A stretch of 27,985 nucleotides of DNA from UBA2862 sp045658005. GTDB taxonomy: Bacteria > Bacillota > Clostridia > Christensenellales > Aristaeellaceae. Below are positions 1 to 9,165 of this stretch, piece after piece. Numbering within the stretch: the first letter of the stretch is position 1; each line of letters opens with the position of its first letter. The stretch is taken from contig JAZOUD010000014.1 in the NCBI GenBank assembly GCA_045658005.1, forward strand, positions 1-27,985, written 5' to 3'. The position numbers and the translations under genes were made by a program. Under the pieces are notes generated by a model. It did no database searches. It had not been told where the DNA came from and saw only the letters and a list, made by a program, of their open reading frames with translations.

Positions 1-1
1 C

Positions 2-301
2 TTCGCGACGGTGGCCCTGTTCAGCGCCATCGGCGTGTGGAACGACTTCCGCAACTGCCTGCTGATCAACGACAGCGCCCAGTACTACAACCTGCAATAC
101 ACGATCTACCAGACCATGAACAACCTGAGGTTCATCAAGGAAAACGCCAGCCGAATGGGCGGCGTGAACGTGGCGAACCTGCCGGCGGAGACCTTCCGCA
201 TGGCCATGGCGGTGGTCACGGTGGGCCCGATCATACTGGCCTACCCCTTCTTCCAGAAGTACTTCGTCAAGGGCCTGACCGTCGGCGCCGTGAAGGGCTA
301 A
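2..301 (+). CDS. CUT1 sugar ABC transporter permease, C-terminal part
   Basis: This is the last 99 codons of an inner-membrane permease of a carbohydrate ABC importer; the gene begins before the window. The segment matches the C-terminal end of MalG/LplC-type permeases: a hydrophobic stretch, then an Asn/Tyr-rich extracytoplasmic stretch (WNDF, NLQYTIYQ), then a final membrane segment. It finishes with the family ending FFQKYFVKGLTVGAVKG, in which the last helix is followed by a short GxxxGAVKG tail. The EAA loop that contacts the ATPase would lie upstream and is not visible. A decayed binding-protein fragment follows directly, so this is probably the surviving end of an older transporter operon. 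The family call is firm; the sugar is unknown. Confidence 0.85.
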   Translation, partial: FATVALFSAIGVWNDFRNCLLINDSAQYYNLQYTIYQTMNNLRFIKENASRMGGVNVANLPAETFRMAMAVVTVGPIILAYPFFQKYFVKGLTVGAVKG

Positions 302-323
302 GCCCTTCGGGACCCGGACCCAT

Positions 324-452
324 GCCATCCCCACGCCCTCCCTGGGCTTCCGCTTCTTCAAAGACGACGTAGCGAATGAGATCACTGCGCTGAGTGCCGT
401 CGTTGACGAGTACATCATCAAGACAGGCAATGACGGTTGTAAACCATTTATA
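324..452 (+). pseudogene. Remnant of a CUT1 (LplA-type) solute-binding protein
   Basis: There is no start codon, but reading frame 3 (codons beginning at 324, 327 and so on) is open and gives a peptide containing GFRFFKDDVANEITALSAVV, followed by DEYIIKTG. LplA-type binding proteins carry a similar stretch near the C-terminus: GF-F, then NE-AAL--V--EY, then a short G-rich turn. It directly follows a permease of the matching transporter type, where such a gene is often found. Everything N-terminal to it and the usual last 30-40 residues are missing. The homology is judged by eye; a protein search of the translated frame would decide it. Confidence 0.5.
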
Positions 453-468
453 AACCCCATGAGACGGC

Positions 469-497
469 TTGAAATTCCGGAAAAAACGGGATATAAT
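469..497 (+). promoter_or_regulatory. Sigma-A promoter of the LacI regulator gene
   Basis: A -35 box TTGAAA (469-474) and a perfect -10 box TATAAT (492-497) are separated by exactly 17 bases. Transcription should begin near 504. It drives the LacI-family gene and, through the 30-base gap, the GH31 gene. The AT-rich stretch just upstream (439-455) could hold an operator, but no clear palindrome is visible. Confidence 0.75.
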
Positions 498-542
498 GAT
501 TTAACGATATAACTTCAACCGGGAATGAATGGGGGAATGGAT

Positions 543-1568
543 TTGATCACGCTGAAGGACATCGCCGCAGAGGCTGGCGTCACGCCGATGACGGTTTCCA
601 ACGTCATCCATAAAAACTACGCTCGGGTTTCGCCCGCGACGGTGGAGAAAGTGCAGGCCATCATCGACAAGTATCACTACGTGCCGAACATGGCGGCCCG
701 GAGCCTGGTGGGGAAGTCCTCGAAGCTGATCGCTCTGATGATGCCCCAGTGGCAGGAGGAACAGTCGAGTCTGATGTTTTCGCCCTATGCAGGCAGTCTG
801 ATCGGCGCGCTGGATCTATTTGTCCGTCGGGCGGGCTATTTTTCCATGCTTTGTTCCTTCAGGAATGTGGAACAGGCGATGTCCTTCCAGCGCAACTGGC
901 AGATCGAAGGATCGATCCTGGCAATGCCCCACAGCGACGCCATCACCCACCGCATCGTTGAGGACACCCAGACCCCGCTCGTGGTGATCGATCGGCGCTT
1001 TGACGACATCGCCATGAACAGCGTGACGCTGAACGACCGTCACGGCGGATACCTGGCGACGCGGTATCTGCTTGACAGGGGACACCGGCGGATTGGCTTT
1101 GCCTGCCCGGGCCATTTGGCGGACGCGAAGGTGTTGAAGGATCGGCACGAGGGCTATCTGCAGGCACTGGCTGAATTTCACGCCGAGCCCAACGAAAAGT
1201 GGCTGTTTGAGAACTACCAGCAGCGCGAGGGTGGCCGACGGCTGGGCGATGCGCTGCGCCGGATGGAGGATCGACCCACGGCGCTGGTGTCCACCGAGGA
1301 CATCATGGCCTGCGGCGTGATACAGGCGCTCATTGAGGCGGGGTGGACCCTGCCCAGGGATCTGTCCATCGTGGGCTTCGACGATTCGGCTCCCGCGCAG
1401 ATCATAACGCCGTCCCTGACCACCGTCAAACAGGACGTTGTGAAGAAGGCAGAGAAGGCTTTCGATATGCTCCGGGAGGCCATGGCCAACGACGACCGGC
1501 GGATCAACCGCTTCTGCGAGCTGGATTTCTCCATCATACAGAGAAATTCCGTGGCGGTGATCAAGTGA
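543..1568 (+). CDS. LacI-family transcriptional regulator
   Basis: This is a cytoplasmic sugar-responsive DNA-binding regulator. The N-terminus is the LacI helix-turn-helix (TLKDIAAEAGVTPMTVSNVI), with the hinge-helix region PNMAARSLVG about 40 residues on, followed by a periplasmic-binding-protein-like effector domain (VVIDRRFDD, GHRRIGFACPG, ALVSTEDIMACGVIQAL, LSIVGFDDS, LTTVKQD). ATG codons at 525 and 537 are in frame, but both have purine-rich sequence immediately next to them. TTG at 543 lies 6 bases after GGGGGA (531-536) and gives the usual LacI beginning, ITLKDIA, so I prefer it (341 residues). It is followed after 30 bases by the GH31 gene, which it probably controls. The effector sugar cannot be read from the sequence. 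Confidence 0.92.
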   Translation: MITLKDIAAEAGVTPMTVSNVIHKNYARVSPATVEKVQAIIDKYHYVPNMAARSLVGKSSKLIALMMPQWQEEQSSLMFSPYAGSLIGALDLFVRRAGYFSMLCSFRNVEQAMSFQRNWQIEGSILAMPHSDAITHRIVEDTQTPLVVIDRRFDDIAMNSVTLNDRHGGYLATRYLLDRGHRRIGFACPGHLADAKVLKDRHEGYLQALAEFHAEPNEKWLFENYQQREGGRRLGDALRRMEDRPTALVSTEDIMACGVIQALIEAGWTLPRDLSIVGFDDSAPAQIITPSLTTVKQDVVKKAEKAFDMLREAMANDDRRINRFCELDFSIIQRNSVAVIK

Positions 1569-1598
1569 ATACTGAATGAGGAAAGAAGGGAAAGCGAC

Positions 1599-3971
1599 AT
1601 GGCTTTTACGGATATATGGACGATCAACCCCGCGCCTGCCGAAGGCGCGGTGATTCGCGGCGCGGCCTGGCGCATTACGGTGCTCACCGACCGGCTGCTG
1701 CGGCTGGAATACGAGCCTGAAGGCCGCTTTTGCGACACCGCCACCCAGGCGGTCATCAACCGCCGCTTTGACGTGCCGGCGTTCACCCGGTCGGAAAAGG
1801 ACGGCTGGCTGACGGTGGAGACGTATGCCGTGCGCCTGCAATACAACGGCAGGCCCTTTTCGCCGGAGGGGCTGTCGGTGACGCTGAAGGGCCAGTTCTG
1901 GGCCTATGCCAGCGTGTGGCACTACGGCGACAGCGGCAGGAACCTGAAGGGCACCGCCCGCACCCTGGACGAGGCTGACGGCGAAATCCCGCTGGCGGAC
2001 GGCCTGTTGTCCCGGGAGGGCTATGCGATATTGGATGATTCCGATACGATGAGGATGGGAGAGGACGGCACGCTGCTGCCTTCCGAGGCCCACGGCATCG
2101 ACATTTATCTGTTCGCCTACGGTTGGGACTTCAAAGGCGCGCTCCGGGACTTTTATCACCTCACCGGCCCGACGCCGGCGCTGCCGAGATATGCCCTGGG
2201 CAACTGGTGGAGCCGCTTCTATCCCTATACGGAAGAGGCCTATATGGCCCTGATGGAGCGCTTCGCGGCAGAGGACGTGCCGCTGTGTGTGGCGGTGCTG
2301 GACATGAACTGGCACATCACCGACATCGAAGCGAAGTACGGCCCCGGCTGGACGGGCTATACCTGGAATAAAGCGATGTTCCCGGACCCGCCGCGGCTCT
2401 TGAAGTGGTTGCACGACAGAGGCCTGAGGGTCACGCTGAACGACCATCCCGCCGACGGCCTGCGGGCCTTCGAGGAGCTGTACAGGCCCATGGCGGAGGC
2501 AATGGGCGTCAATCCCGACAGCGGCGAGCCGATGCCCTTTGACGCCGGCAGCCCCGAATACCAGGCGGCCTTTGAAAAGGTGGTGCTGGACGACTTCGAG
2601 CGCCAGGGCGTGGACTTCTGGTGGATCGACTGGCAGCAGAAGGGCGGCAGCAGCGTGTCGGGCATCGACCCGCTGTTCATGCTGAACCACACGCGCTACC
2701 TGTATGCCGCCCGAAGGGGCGACGCGGGGCTGACCTTCTCCCGCTACGCCGGCCCCGGCAGCCACCGCTATCCGGTGGGCTTCTCGGGCGATTCCTTCGT
2801 CACCTGGGAAAGCCTGGCTTTCCAGCCGTACTTTACCGCCACGGCGGCGAACATCGGCTACGGCTGGTGGAGCCATGACATCGGCGGGCACATGCACGGC
2901 GCGAGGGACGGAGAACTTCAGACCCGCTGGCTGCAGTTTGGCGTGCTTTCACCGATCATGCGGCTGCACGCCAGCAACAGCGAATTTATGGACAAGGCGC
3001 CCTGGGCCTATCCGGAGCCCTATTGCGCGATCATGAAGCGATGGCTGCGCTTCCGCCACGCGCTGCTGCCGTGGCTGTACACCAGGAACGTCCAGAGCAG
3101 CGAAGAGGGCTGGCCGATGCTCTATCCCGCATACTACGATTGGCCGAACGACGGGGCGGCCTACGCCGCCCAGCGGGACGAGTACGTCCTCGGCGGGGAG
3201 TTGCTGGTCGCCCCGATCACATCCCCGATGGATGGGGTGGGCCTTGCACATACGAAGGTGTGGCTCCCGGAGGGCGAATGGGTGGATTTCACCACCGGCA
3301 GGCGCTATCCCGGCGGGCAGTTCCTGCGGGTGTACCGCACGCTTGCAGAGGCGCCGATCTTCGTCAGACCCGGCACGGTGATTCCGATGGACGGCTCCGG
3401 AACGCTCAGAAACGGCGGCCCGCTGCCCGAGGTGCTGCGCTTCCGGGCATTCACGGGGGCCAGCGGCGTCTGCCACGTCATCGAGGACAATGGCAAACAC
3501 ATCCATTCGCCGGAATATCGGGCAGCCCGGACGCGCTGTGCGTTGGATGCGCGCCAGGGCATGACGCTGACAGTCTCGCCACCCCTCGGCAGCGCCGCGC
3601 TGATTCCCGAAAACCGCCGATACGAGATAGAGATGGTGGGCATGGAGAACCGCCTGCCGGACGAGGCAACCGGCGCTTATGAATCCGTCTACGACGCCGG
3701 GACGCGGACGCTGCGGCTCATCATCAAAGCGCCGGCGATGGATGGGGTCACCCTGCGCTGGCACACGGTGCCTGCCTGTCCGGCACCCGACCGCAAGTCC
3801 CTGCTGTATTCGGCACTGATCAACCTGCGCATGAACAACGACGACAAGGACCGGATCATGGAGATCCTGAATACCGTCAAAGGCGGCGCGCGCCGCATCG
3901 CCGCCTGGCGATGCCTGGATTTGCCGGAATCCGTGATGGGCCTGCTGGAGGAATTCGAGGTCATAGCTTGA
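1599..3971 (+). CDS. GH31 alpha-glycosidase (alpha-xylosidase/alpha-glucosidase type)
   Basis: A 790-residue retaining alpha-glycoside hydrolase with no signal peptide, so it probably acts in the cytoplasm on imported oligosaccharides. An N-terminal beta-sandwich (about 1-185) leads into the GH31 TIM barrel: LGNWWSRFYPY, then VLDMNWHITD. The nucleophile block WWIDWQ puts the nucleophile at D344. GFSGDSFVTWESL supplies the acid/base at D398, and WWSHDIGGHM (D427) follows. The C-terminal beta domains are DUF5110-like. WIDWQ in place of the commoner WxDMNE is a known GH31 variant. The last 55 or so residues form an extra, mostly helical tail. AGAAGGG (1584-1590) lies 8 bases before the ATG. It sits directly behind the LacI gene. 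Xylosidase versus glucosidase activity cannot be settled by eye. Confidence 0.93.
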   Translation: MAFTDIWTINPAPAEGAVIRGAAWRITVLTDRLLRLEYEPEGRFCDTATQAVINRRFDVPAFTRSEKDGWLTVETYAVRLQYNGRPFSPEGLSVTLKGQFWAYASVWHYGDSGRNLKGTARTLDEADGEIPLADGLLSREGYAILDDSDTMRMGEDGTLLPSEAHGIDIYLFAYGWDFKGALRDFYHLTGPTPALPRYALGNWWSRFYPYTEEAYMALMERFAAEDVPLCVAVLDMNWHITDIEAKYGPGWTGYTWNKAMFPDPPRLLKWLHDRGLRVTLNDHPADGLRAFEELYRPMAEAMGVNPDSGEPMPFDAGSPEYQAAFEKVVLDDFERQGVDFWWIDWQQKGGSSVSGIDPLFMLNHTRYLYAARRGDAGLTFSRYAGPGSHRYPVGFSGDSFVTWESLAFQPYFTATAANIGYGWWSHDIGGHMHGARDGELQTRWLQFGVLSPIMRLHASNSEFMDKAPWAYPEPYCAIMKRWLRFRHALLPWLYTRNVQSSEEGWPMLYPAYYDWPNDGAAYAAQRDEYVLGGELLVAPITSPMDGVGLAHTKVWLPEGEWVDFTTGRRYPGGQFLRVYRTLAEAPIFVRPGTVIPMDGSGTLRNGGPLPEVLRFRAFTGASGVCHVIEDNGKHIHSPEYRAARTRCALDARQGMTLTVSPPLGSAALIPENRRYEIEMVGMENRLPDEATGAYESVYDAGTRTLRLIIKAPAMDGVTLRWHTVPACPAPDRKSLLYSALINLRMNNDDKDRIMEILNTVKGGARRIAAWRCLDLPESVMGLLEEFEVIA

Positions 3972-4007
3972 TTTTCAGACAGGAATCAACCTTCGAGGAC
4001 GTGAAAA

Positions 4008-4044
4008 GGCATGCTCCCTTGCCTGGAAGCATGTCTTATTCTTT
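4008..4044 (+). terminator. Rho-independent terminator after the GH31 gene
   Basis: CATGCTCCC (4010-4018) pairs with GGAAGCATG (4025-4033) with one C-A mismatch around a six-base loop. A T-rich run, TCTTATTCTTT (4034-4044), follows. It closes the regulator-GH31 unit before the lepA promoter. Confidence 0.6.
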
Positions 4045-4090
4045 GAAAACGCACTTCAATCGGACTCAAAACAGAAATAGAAGAGAATGA

Positions 4091-4119
4091 TTGCTTAATT
4101 AACAAGAATACTCTATTAT
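4091..4119 (+). promoter_or_regulatory. Promoter of the lepA-hemW unit
   Basis: TTGCTT (4091-4096) and TATTAT (4114-4119) lie 17 bases apart in an AT-rich intergenic stretch. Transcription would start near 4126, giving a leader of about 75 bases before lepA. The match to consensus is moderate. Confidence 0.5.
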
Positions 4120-4202
4120 AGTATGTAATTGTTCATTGTGACAAATCATGATATGCCCATAACGTAACCACCGTCAAAATGAGTGCTATGGAGGTCTGCG
4201 CC

Positions 4203-6008
<1,806 letters not shown>

Positions 6009-6011
6009 TAA

Positions 6012-7160
6012 ATGAAATCATTATCCCTCTACGTACATGTGCCTTTCTGCGTTCGCAAGTGTGTTTATTGCGACTTTGCCTCGTTTCCGGGGCGGGAAGC
6101 CGACTGGGGACGGTATTTTGACGAAATCTTGACAGAAATAAGACTTTGGTCCAAAGAAACAGACTGCGGCCTGCTTTCTGAAACATACCAGGTTCGGAGT
6201 CTGTTCATCGGCGGGGGAACGCCCACGCTGGTGGACTCGGGTTATATTGAGAAGGTGATCGACGCCTGCCGGGGCATCGCGCCCTTTGAGGCGGACGCGG
6301 AGATCACCATTGAGGGCAACCCGGGCACGCTGACGCCCCAAAGGCTGGCGGTCTACCGGCGGGCCGGGGTGAACCGGCTGTCCCTGGGGGCCCAGAGCTT
6401 CGACGACGGGCTGCTTCGGTCGCTGGGGCGCATCCACACGGCGGGGCAGATCGGGGAGGCCGTTATCATGGCCCGGGAGGCCGGGTTCGACAACATCAAC
6501 CTCGACCTGATGTACGCCCTGCCGGGACAGGAAATGGGTCAGTGGACGGACACGCTGGACGCCGCCGTCGCGCTGGGGGTCGAGCACATCTCGGCCTACA
6601 GCCTGATCGTGGAGCCCGGCACGCCGATGGCGGCGCGGGTGGCCTCGGGGGCGGCGACCGTGCCCGACGACGACGCGGTCAACGCCATGCAGCGGCAGGC
6701 CATCGCGCGGTTGGAAGCGGCGGGCTATCGCCGCTACGAAATATCCAATTACGCCCGGCCGGGCCGGGAATGCCGCCACAATCTGGTCTACTGGAACCGG
6801 GGCGATTACCTGGGGCTGGGCTACGCGGCCCACTCGCTGCTTGGGGGGCGGCGCTTTCACAATCCGGAAGCCCTGGACGCCTATCTTGCCGGCGTTCGAC
6901 GGCAGGACGAGGTGCGGCTGATCCTTCAGGACGAGATGGAGGAGACGCTGATGCTCTCCACCCGCACGGTCCGGGGGCTGGATCTGGCGGCATGGGAAAG
7001 CGCCTTCGGGGCGCCCTTCGGACGGGGGCGCGAGGCGGCGATCGGGCGGCTTGAAAAGGGCGGCCTGGTTGAGATCGCGGGCGGTCGACTGCGGCTGACC
7101 ACCCGGGGCATGGAGGTCCAGGACGCAGTGGTGCTGGAGCTGTTGGGAGAAAACGAATGA
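6012..7160 (+). CDS. hemW: HemW, radical SAM heme chaperone
   Basis: HemW is a radical SAM protein, formerly annotated as an oxygen-independent coproporphyrinogen III oxidase homologue, thought to insert heme into respiratory or other target proteins. The CxxxCxxC cluster motif is C13-VRK-C17-VY-C20. GGGTPTLVDSG, EGNPGTL and ISAYSLIVEPGTPM follow. The HNxxYW signature that separates HemW from true HemN is present (CRHNLVYWNRGDYLGLG). The C-terminal HemN_C domain is complete, and 382 residues is the normal length. It begins 3 bases after lepA and its stop overlaps the next start (ATGA). The hrcA-grpE-dnaK genes that often follow lepA-hemW in Firmicutes are replaced here by a PIG-L gene. Confidence 0.94.
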   Translation: MKSLSLYVHVPFCVRKCVYCDFASFPGREADWGRYFDEILTEIRLWSKETDCGLLSETYQVRSLFIGGGTPTLVDSGYIEKVIDACRGIAPFEADAEITIEGNPGTLTPQRLAVYRRAGVNRLSLGAQSFDDGLLRSLGRIHTAGQIGEAVIMAREAGFDNINLDLMYALPGQEMGQWTDTLDAAVALGVEHISAYSLIVEPGTPMAARVASGAATVPDDDAVNAMQRQAIARLEAAGYRRYEISNYARPGRECRHNLVYWNRGDYLGLGYAAHSLLGGRRFHNPEALDAYLAGVRRQDEVRLILQDEMEETLMLSTRTVRGLDLAAWESAFGAPFGRGREAAIGRLEKGGLVEIAGGRLRLTTRGMEVQDAVVLELLGENE

Positions 7161-8926
7161 TAAGAAACGGTTGGTTGAAATGCCTGTGCCTGGCACTGTG
7201 CCTGTGCGCACTTATGACGATTTGCACAGGGCGTGCCGAGGACGCGGGAAAGGGCGCGGACATCACGAAAAAGTGCGCGTTCAAGGTGTCCGAGGGCGAA
7301 AAGGGCAAGTTCCTCGACGGCAAGGCGGGCACGCTCTGGTCGCCGAAGCACAAGGACGCCTGGGTGGGCATCAAGCTGCCCAAGGACGCGCAGGCCGGCT
7401 GGCTGCGGGTGGAGTGGATGTACGACCCCACGGCCTACGAGCTGACCGAGTACGACGCGGACCTGTCGCCGCTGCGCACCCGAACACAGGCTGACATGTG
7501 GCCCAACATCTACAGCATGTATGAGCTGCTGCCCGAGACGAGGGTCATCCAGCTGAAGCTGACGGCGAAGGAACAATCCATCTGCCGCATCGGGGTCTAT
7601 TCCGCCGGCGAGCTGCCCGCGGACGCCCAGAAGTGGAACCCGCCGGTGGACAAGGCCGACCTGATGGTGCTGTCCACCCACCAGGACGACGAGATCATCT
7701 TCCTGGGCGGGACCATTCCCTATTACGCCGTGGCGCTGCAAAAGCCCACCGTGGTGGTTTACATGACCAACTGCGCCCGATACCGCCGGGCGGAGGCGCT
7801 GAACGCGCTGTGGAAGATGGGCGTGCGGGACTACCCGGATTTCATCAACCTGAAGGACGAAAAGGTGGGTTCCATCGAGGCGGGCGTCAAGCTGTGGGGC
7901 GGCAAGGACAACGTACTTTCACTGGTGGTGGCGCGAATCCGCCGCTACAAGCCCGAGGTCATCGTCACCCAGGACCTGAACGGCGAGTACGGCCACAACC
8001 AGCACAAGATCACCGCCCGCTGCGCCAAGTACGCCATCGACGCTGCCGCGGACCCGGCCCAGTATCCCGAATCGGCCCAGAAGTACGGCGCGTGGCAGGT
8101 GAAGAAGCTGTACCATCACCTCTATGATGAGAACAAGATCGTCATGGACTGGGAGACGCCTCTGGACGCCTTTGGCGGCAAGACGGCGCTGGAGATTGCC
8201 AAGATCGGCATGAAGGAGCACAGCTCCCAGACCGGCGCCTATGCCGTCAAGAGCCACGGCACCTACGACAATTCGAAGTTCGGCCTGTACTTTACCACCG
8301 TTGGGGCGGATGAAGCCAAAAACGACTTCCTGGAGCACATCGACCCGGACGCCTCGGCCAACTACCTGGCCGAGCACGCCGAGGAGATCGAAGCCCAGAA
8401 GGCCGCCTCCGCCGCCGAGCTGGCCGCTGCGGCAGAGACCGCCCAGGCGGCCCCCGACGAGGACCCTGAAGCGGCGGCGGATGCCGGCGAAGGCGAGACG
8501 GACGAGGTCGAGGAATCAGAAGAGATGCCTGAAGGCGCCGACGAGGCGGATGAGGTCGAAGCATCGGGGGACATGTCGGACGACGCCCACGAAGCGGATG
8601 GGTTTGAAGCAACCGTCGGGTCGGCAGACGGCATCGCCGAAGAAACAGCGGAAGAGACGCCCGCTGAGCCGGCTGAAGCCGAAGCGGACACGGCGCCGGA
8701 GGAACCCGGAGCGGACGACGGCAGCACCGTCCAGGCCCAGACCGGCCTACAGGCCGAGGACCAGCCGCTGACCGCCGCGCAGCCGACCGCCACCCAGGAG
8801 CGTGACGGCGGCAGCATACTGCCCGTCATCATGATTGGCGCCGGCGTGGCCGCCCTCGGCGTCGGCGCCTGGTACGGCTGGAGGTACACGCAGGGAAGAG
8901 GAAGGCGCAGAAGGCGCAGACGGTGA
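7157..8926 (+). CDS. Membrane-anchored PIG-L/LmbE-type deacetylase
   Basis: A 589-residue exported protein. After a cysteine-rich hydrophobic signal sequence (1-25), residues 40-150 form a beta-rich domain that could bind sugar. The PIG-L domain then carries the zinc motif THQDDEIIFLGG (H175, D177, D178, E179) and the partner motif GEYGHNQHKIT (H280, H283). This family removes N-acetyl groups from sugars such as GlcNAc derivatives. Residues 385-545 or so are a long acidic Ala/Glu/Asp tail. It ends in one membrane helix (SILPVIMIGAGVAALGVGAW) and a poly-arginine tail, with no LPxTG motif. The catalytic domain therefore probably sits outside the membrane on an acidic stalk. The start overlaps the hemW stop (ATGA). 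The substrate is unknown; cell-wall or surface glycan is an inference. Confidence 0.88.
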   Translation: MIRNGWLKCLCLALCLCALMTICTGRAEDAGKGADITKKCAFKVSEGEKGKFLDGKAGTLWSPKHKDAWVGIKLPKDAQAGWLRVEWMYDPTAYELTEYDADLSPLRTRTQADMWPNIYSMYELLPETRVIQLKLTAKEQSICRIGVYSAGELPADAQKWNPPVDKADLMVLSTHQDDEIIFLGGTIPYYAVALQKPTVVVYMTNCARYRRAEALNALWKMGVRDYPDFINLKDEKVGSIEAGVKLWGGKDNVLSLVVARIRRYKPEVIVTQDLNGEYGHNQHKITARCAKYAIDAAADPAQYPESAQKYGAWQVKKLYHHLYDENKIVMDWETPLDAFGGKTALEIAKIGMKEHSSQTGAYAVKSHGTYDNSKFGLYFTTVGADEAKNDFLEHIDPDASANYLAEHAEEIEAQKAASAAELAAAAETAQAAPDEDPEAAADAGEGETDEVEESEEMPEGADEADEVEASGDMSDDAHEADGFEATVGSADGIAEETAEETPAEPAEAEADTAPEEPGADDGSTVQAQTGLQAEDQPLTAAQPTATQERDGGSILPVIMIGAGVAALGVGAWYGWRYTQGRGRRRRRRR

Positions 8927-8935
8927 GAATGCGGT

Positions 8936-8972
8936 AAATACTGATTTGTCGCGCAGCGACAAATCAGTATTT
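8936..8972. repeat. Perfect hairpin repeat, TACTGATTTRTCG family, copy 1
   Basis: AAATACTGATTTGTCGC (8936-8952) and its exact reverse complement (8956-8972) flank a 3-base loop, GCA. The inner core recurs in a second hairpin at 13641-13678. There is no T-tract, so a plain terminator role is less likely than a REP-like element, although a stem this long could still end or stabilise transcripts. Confidence 0.85.
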
Positions 8973-8973
8973 G

Positions 8974-9006
8974 AGGGGTTAGGGGTTAGGTTTTAGGGGT
9001 TAGGGA
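8974..9006 (+). repeat. G-rich GGGGTTA repeat, possible G-quadruplex
   Basis: Imperfect tandem units of GGGGTTA/GGTTTTA give runs of 4, 4, 2, 4 and 3 guanines on the plus strand separated by T/A-rich spacers. This composition could fold as a G-quadruplex in DNA or in the read-through RNA. No such repeat is visible elsewhere in the window. Confidence 0.7.
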
Positions 9007-9010
9007 AGGA

Positions 9011-9034
9011 GGAAATCCTGTGGATTTCTTTTGA
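9011..9034 (+). terminator. Possible intrinsic terminator after the PIG-L gene
   Basis: GAAATCC (9012-9018) pairs with GGATTTC (9022-9028) around a TGT loop, followed at once by TTTTGATTT. It is a short but well-formed stem with a T-run, placed between the PIG-L gene and the promoter of the CotH unit. Confidence 0.5.
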
Positions 9035-9073
9035 TTTAAAGAACCGAGAAGTGTTGAAACCTTTGCCGCCATC

Positions 9074-9102
9074 TTGCAGTAAAGATGAAACTGTATTATA
9101 AT
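9074..9102 (+). promoter_or_regulatory. Promoter of the CotH/lamin-tail operon
   Basis: TTGCAG (9074-9079) and TATAAT (9097-9102) are 17 bases apart. A second -10-like TATAAT at 9116-9121 lacks a matching -35. Transcription would start near 9109, leaving a leader of about 57 bases. Confidence 0.7.
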
Positions 9103-9165
9103 AGGGATATTGAAGTATAATCTGCGGGATATGCGATTCCGCAAAGCGATATCGGAGGAAGCCGA

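Noticed and set aside
37..372. Open frame overlapping the first permease
   Set aside because: It is out of frame with the conserved permease, has Arg/Pro/Gly-rich shadow composition and no ribosome binding site.
816..2897. Long minus-strand open frame (693 codons) across the LacI and GH31 genes
   Set aside because: It is antisense to two clearly conserved genes, has the His/Val/Arg/Gln-rich composition of a GC-rich shadow frame, and shows no domain.
4179..4202. Upstream ATG start for LepA
   Set aside because: The ribosome binding site lies between this ATG and TTG 4203, and the extra eight residues are not part of the LepA family.
8936..8972. Hairpin considered as an ordinary terminator
   Set aside because: There is no T-run on either strand after the stem and a near copy exists at 13641; a repeat family explains it better, though a terminating effect is not excluded.
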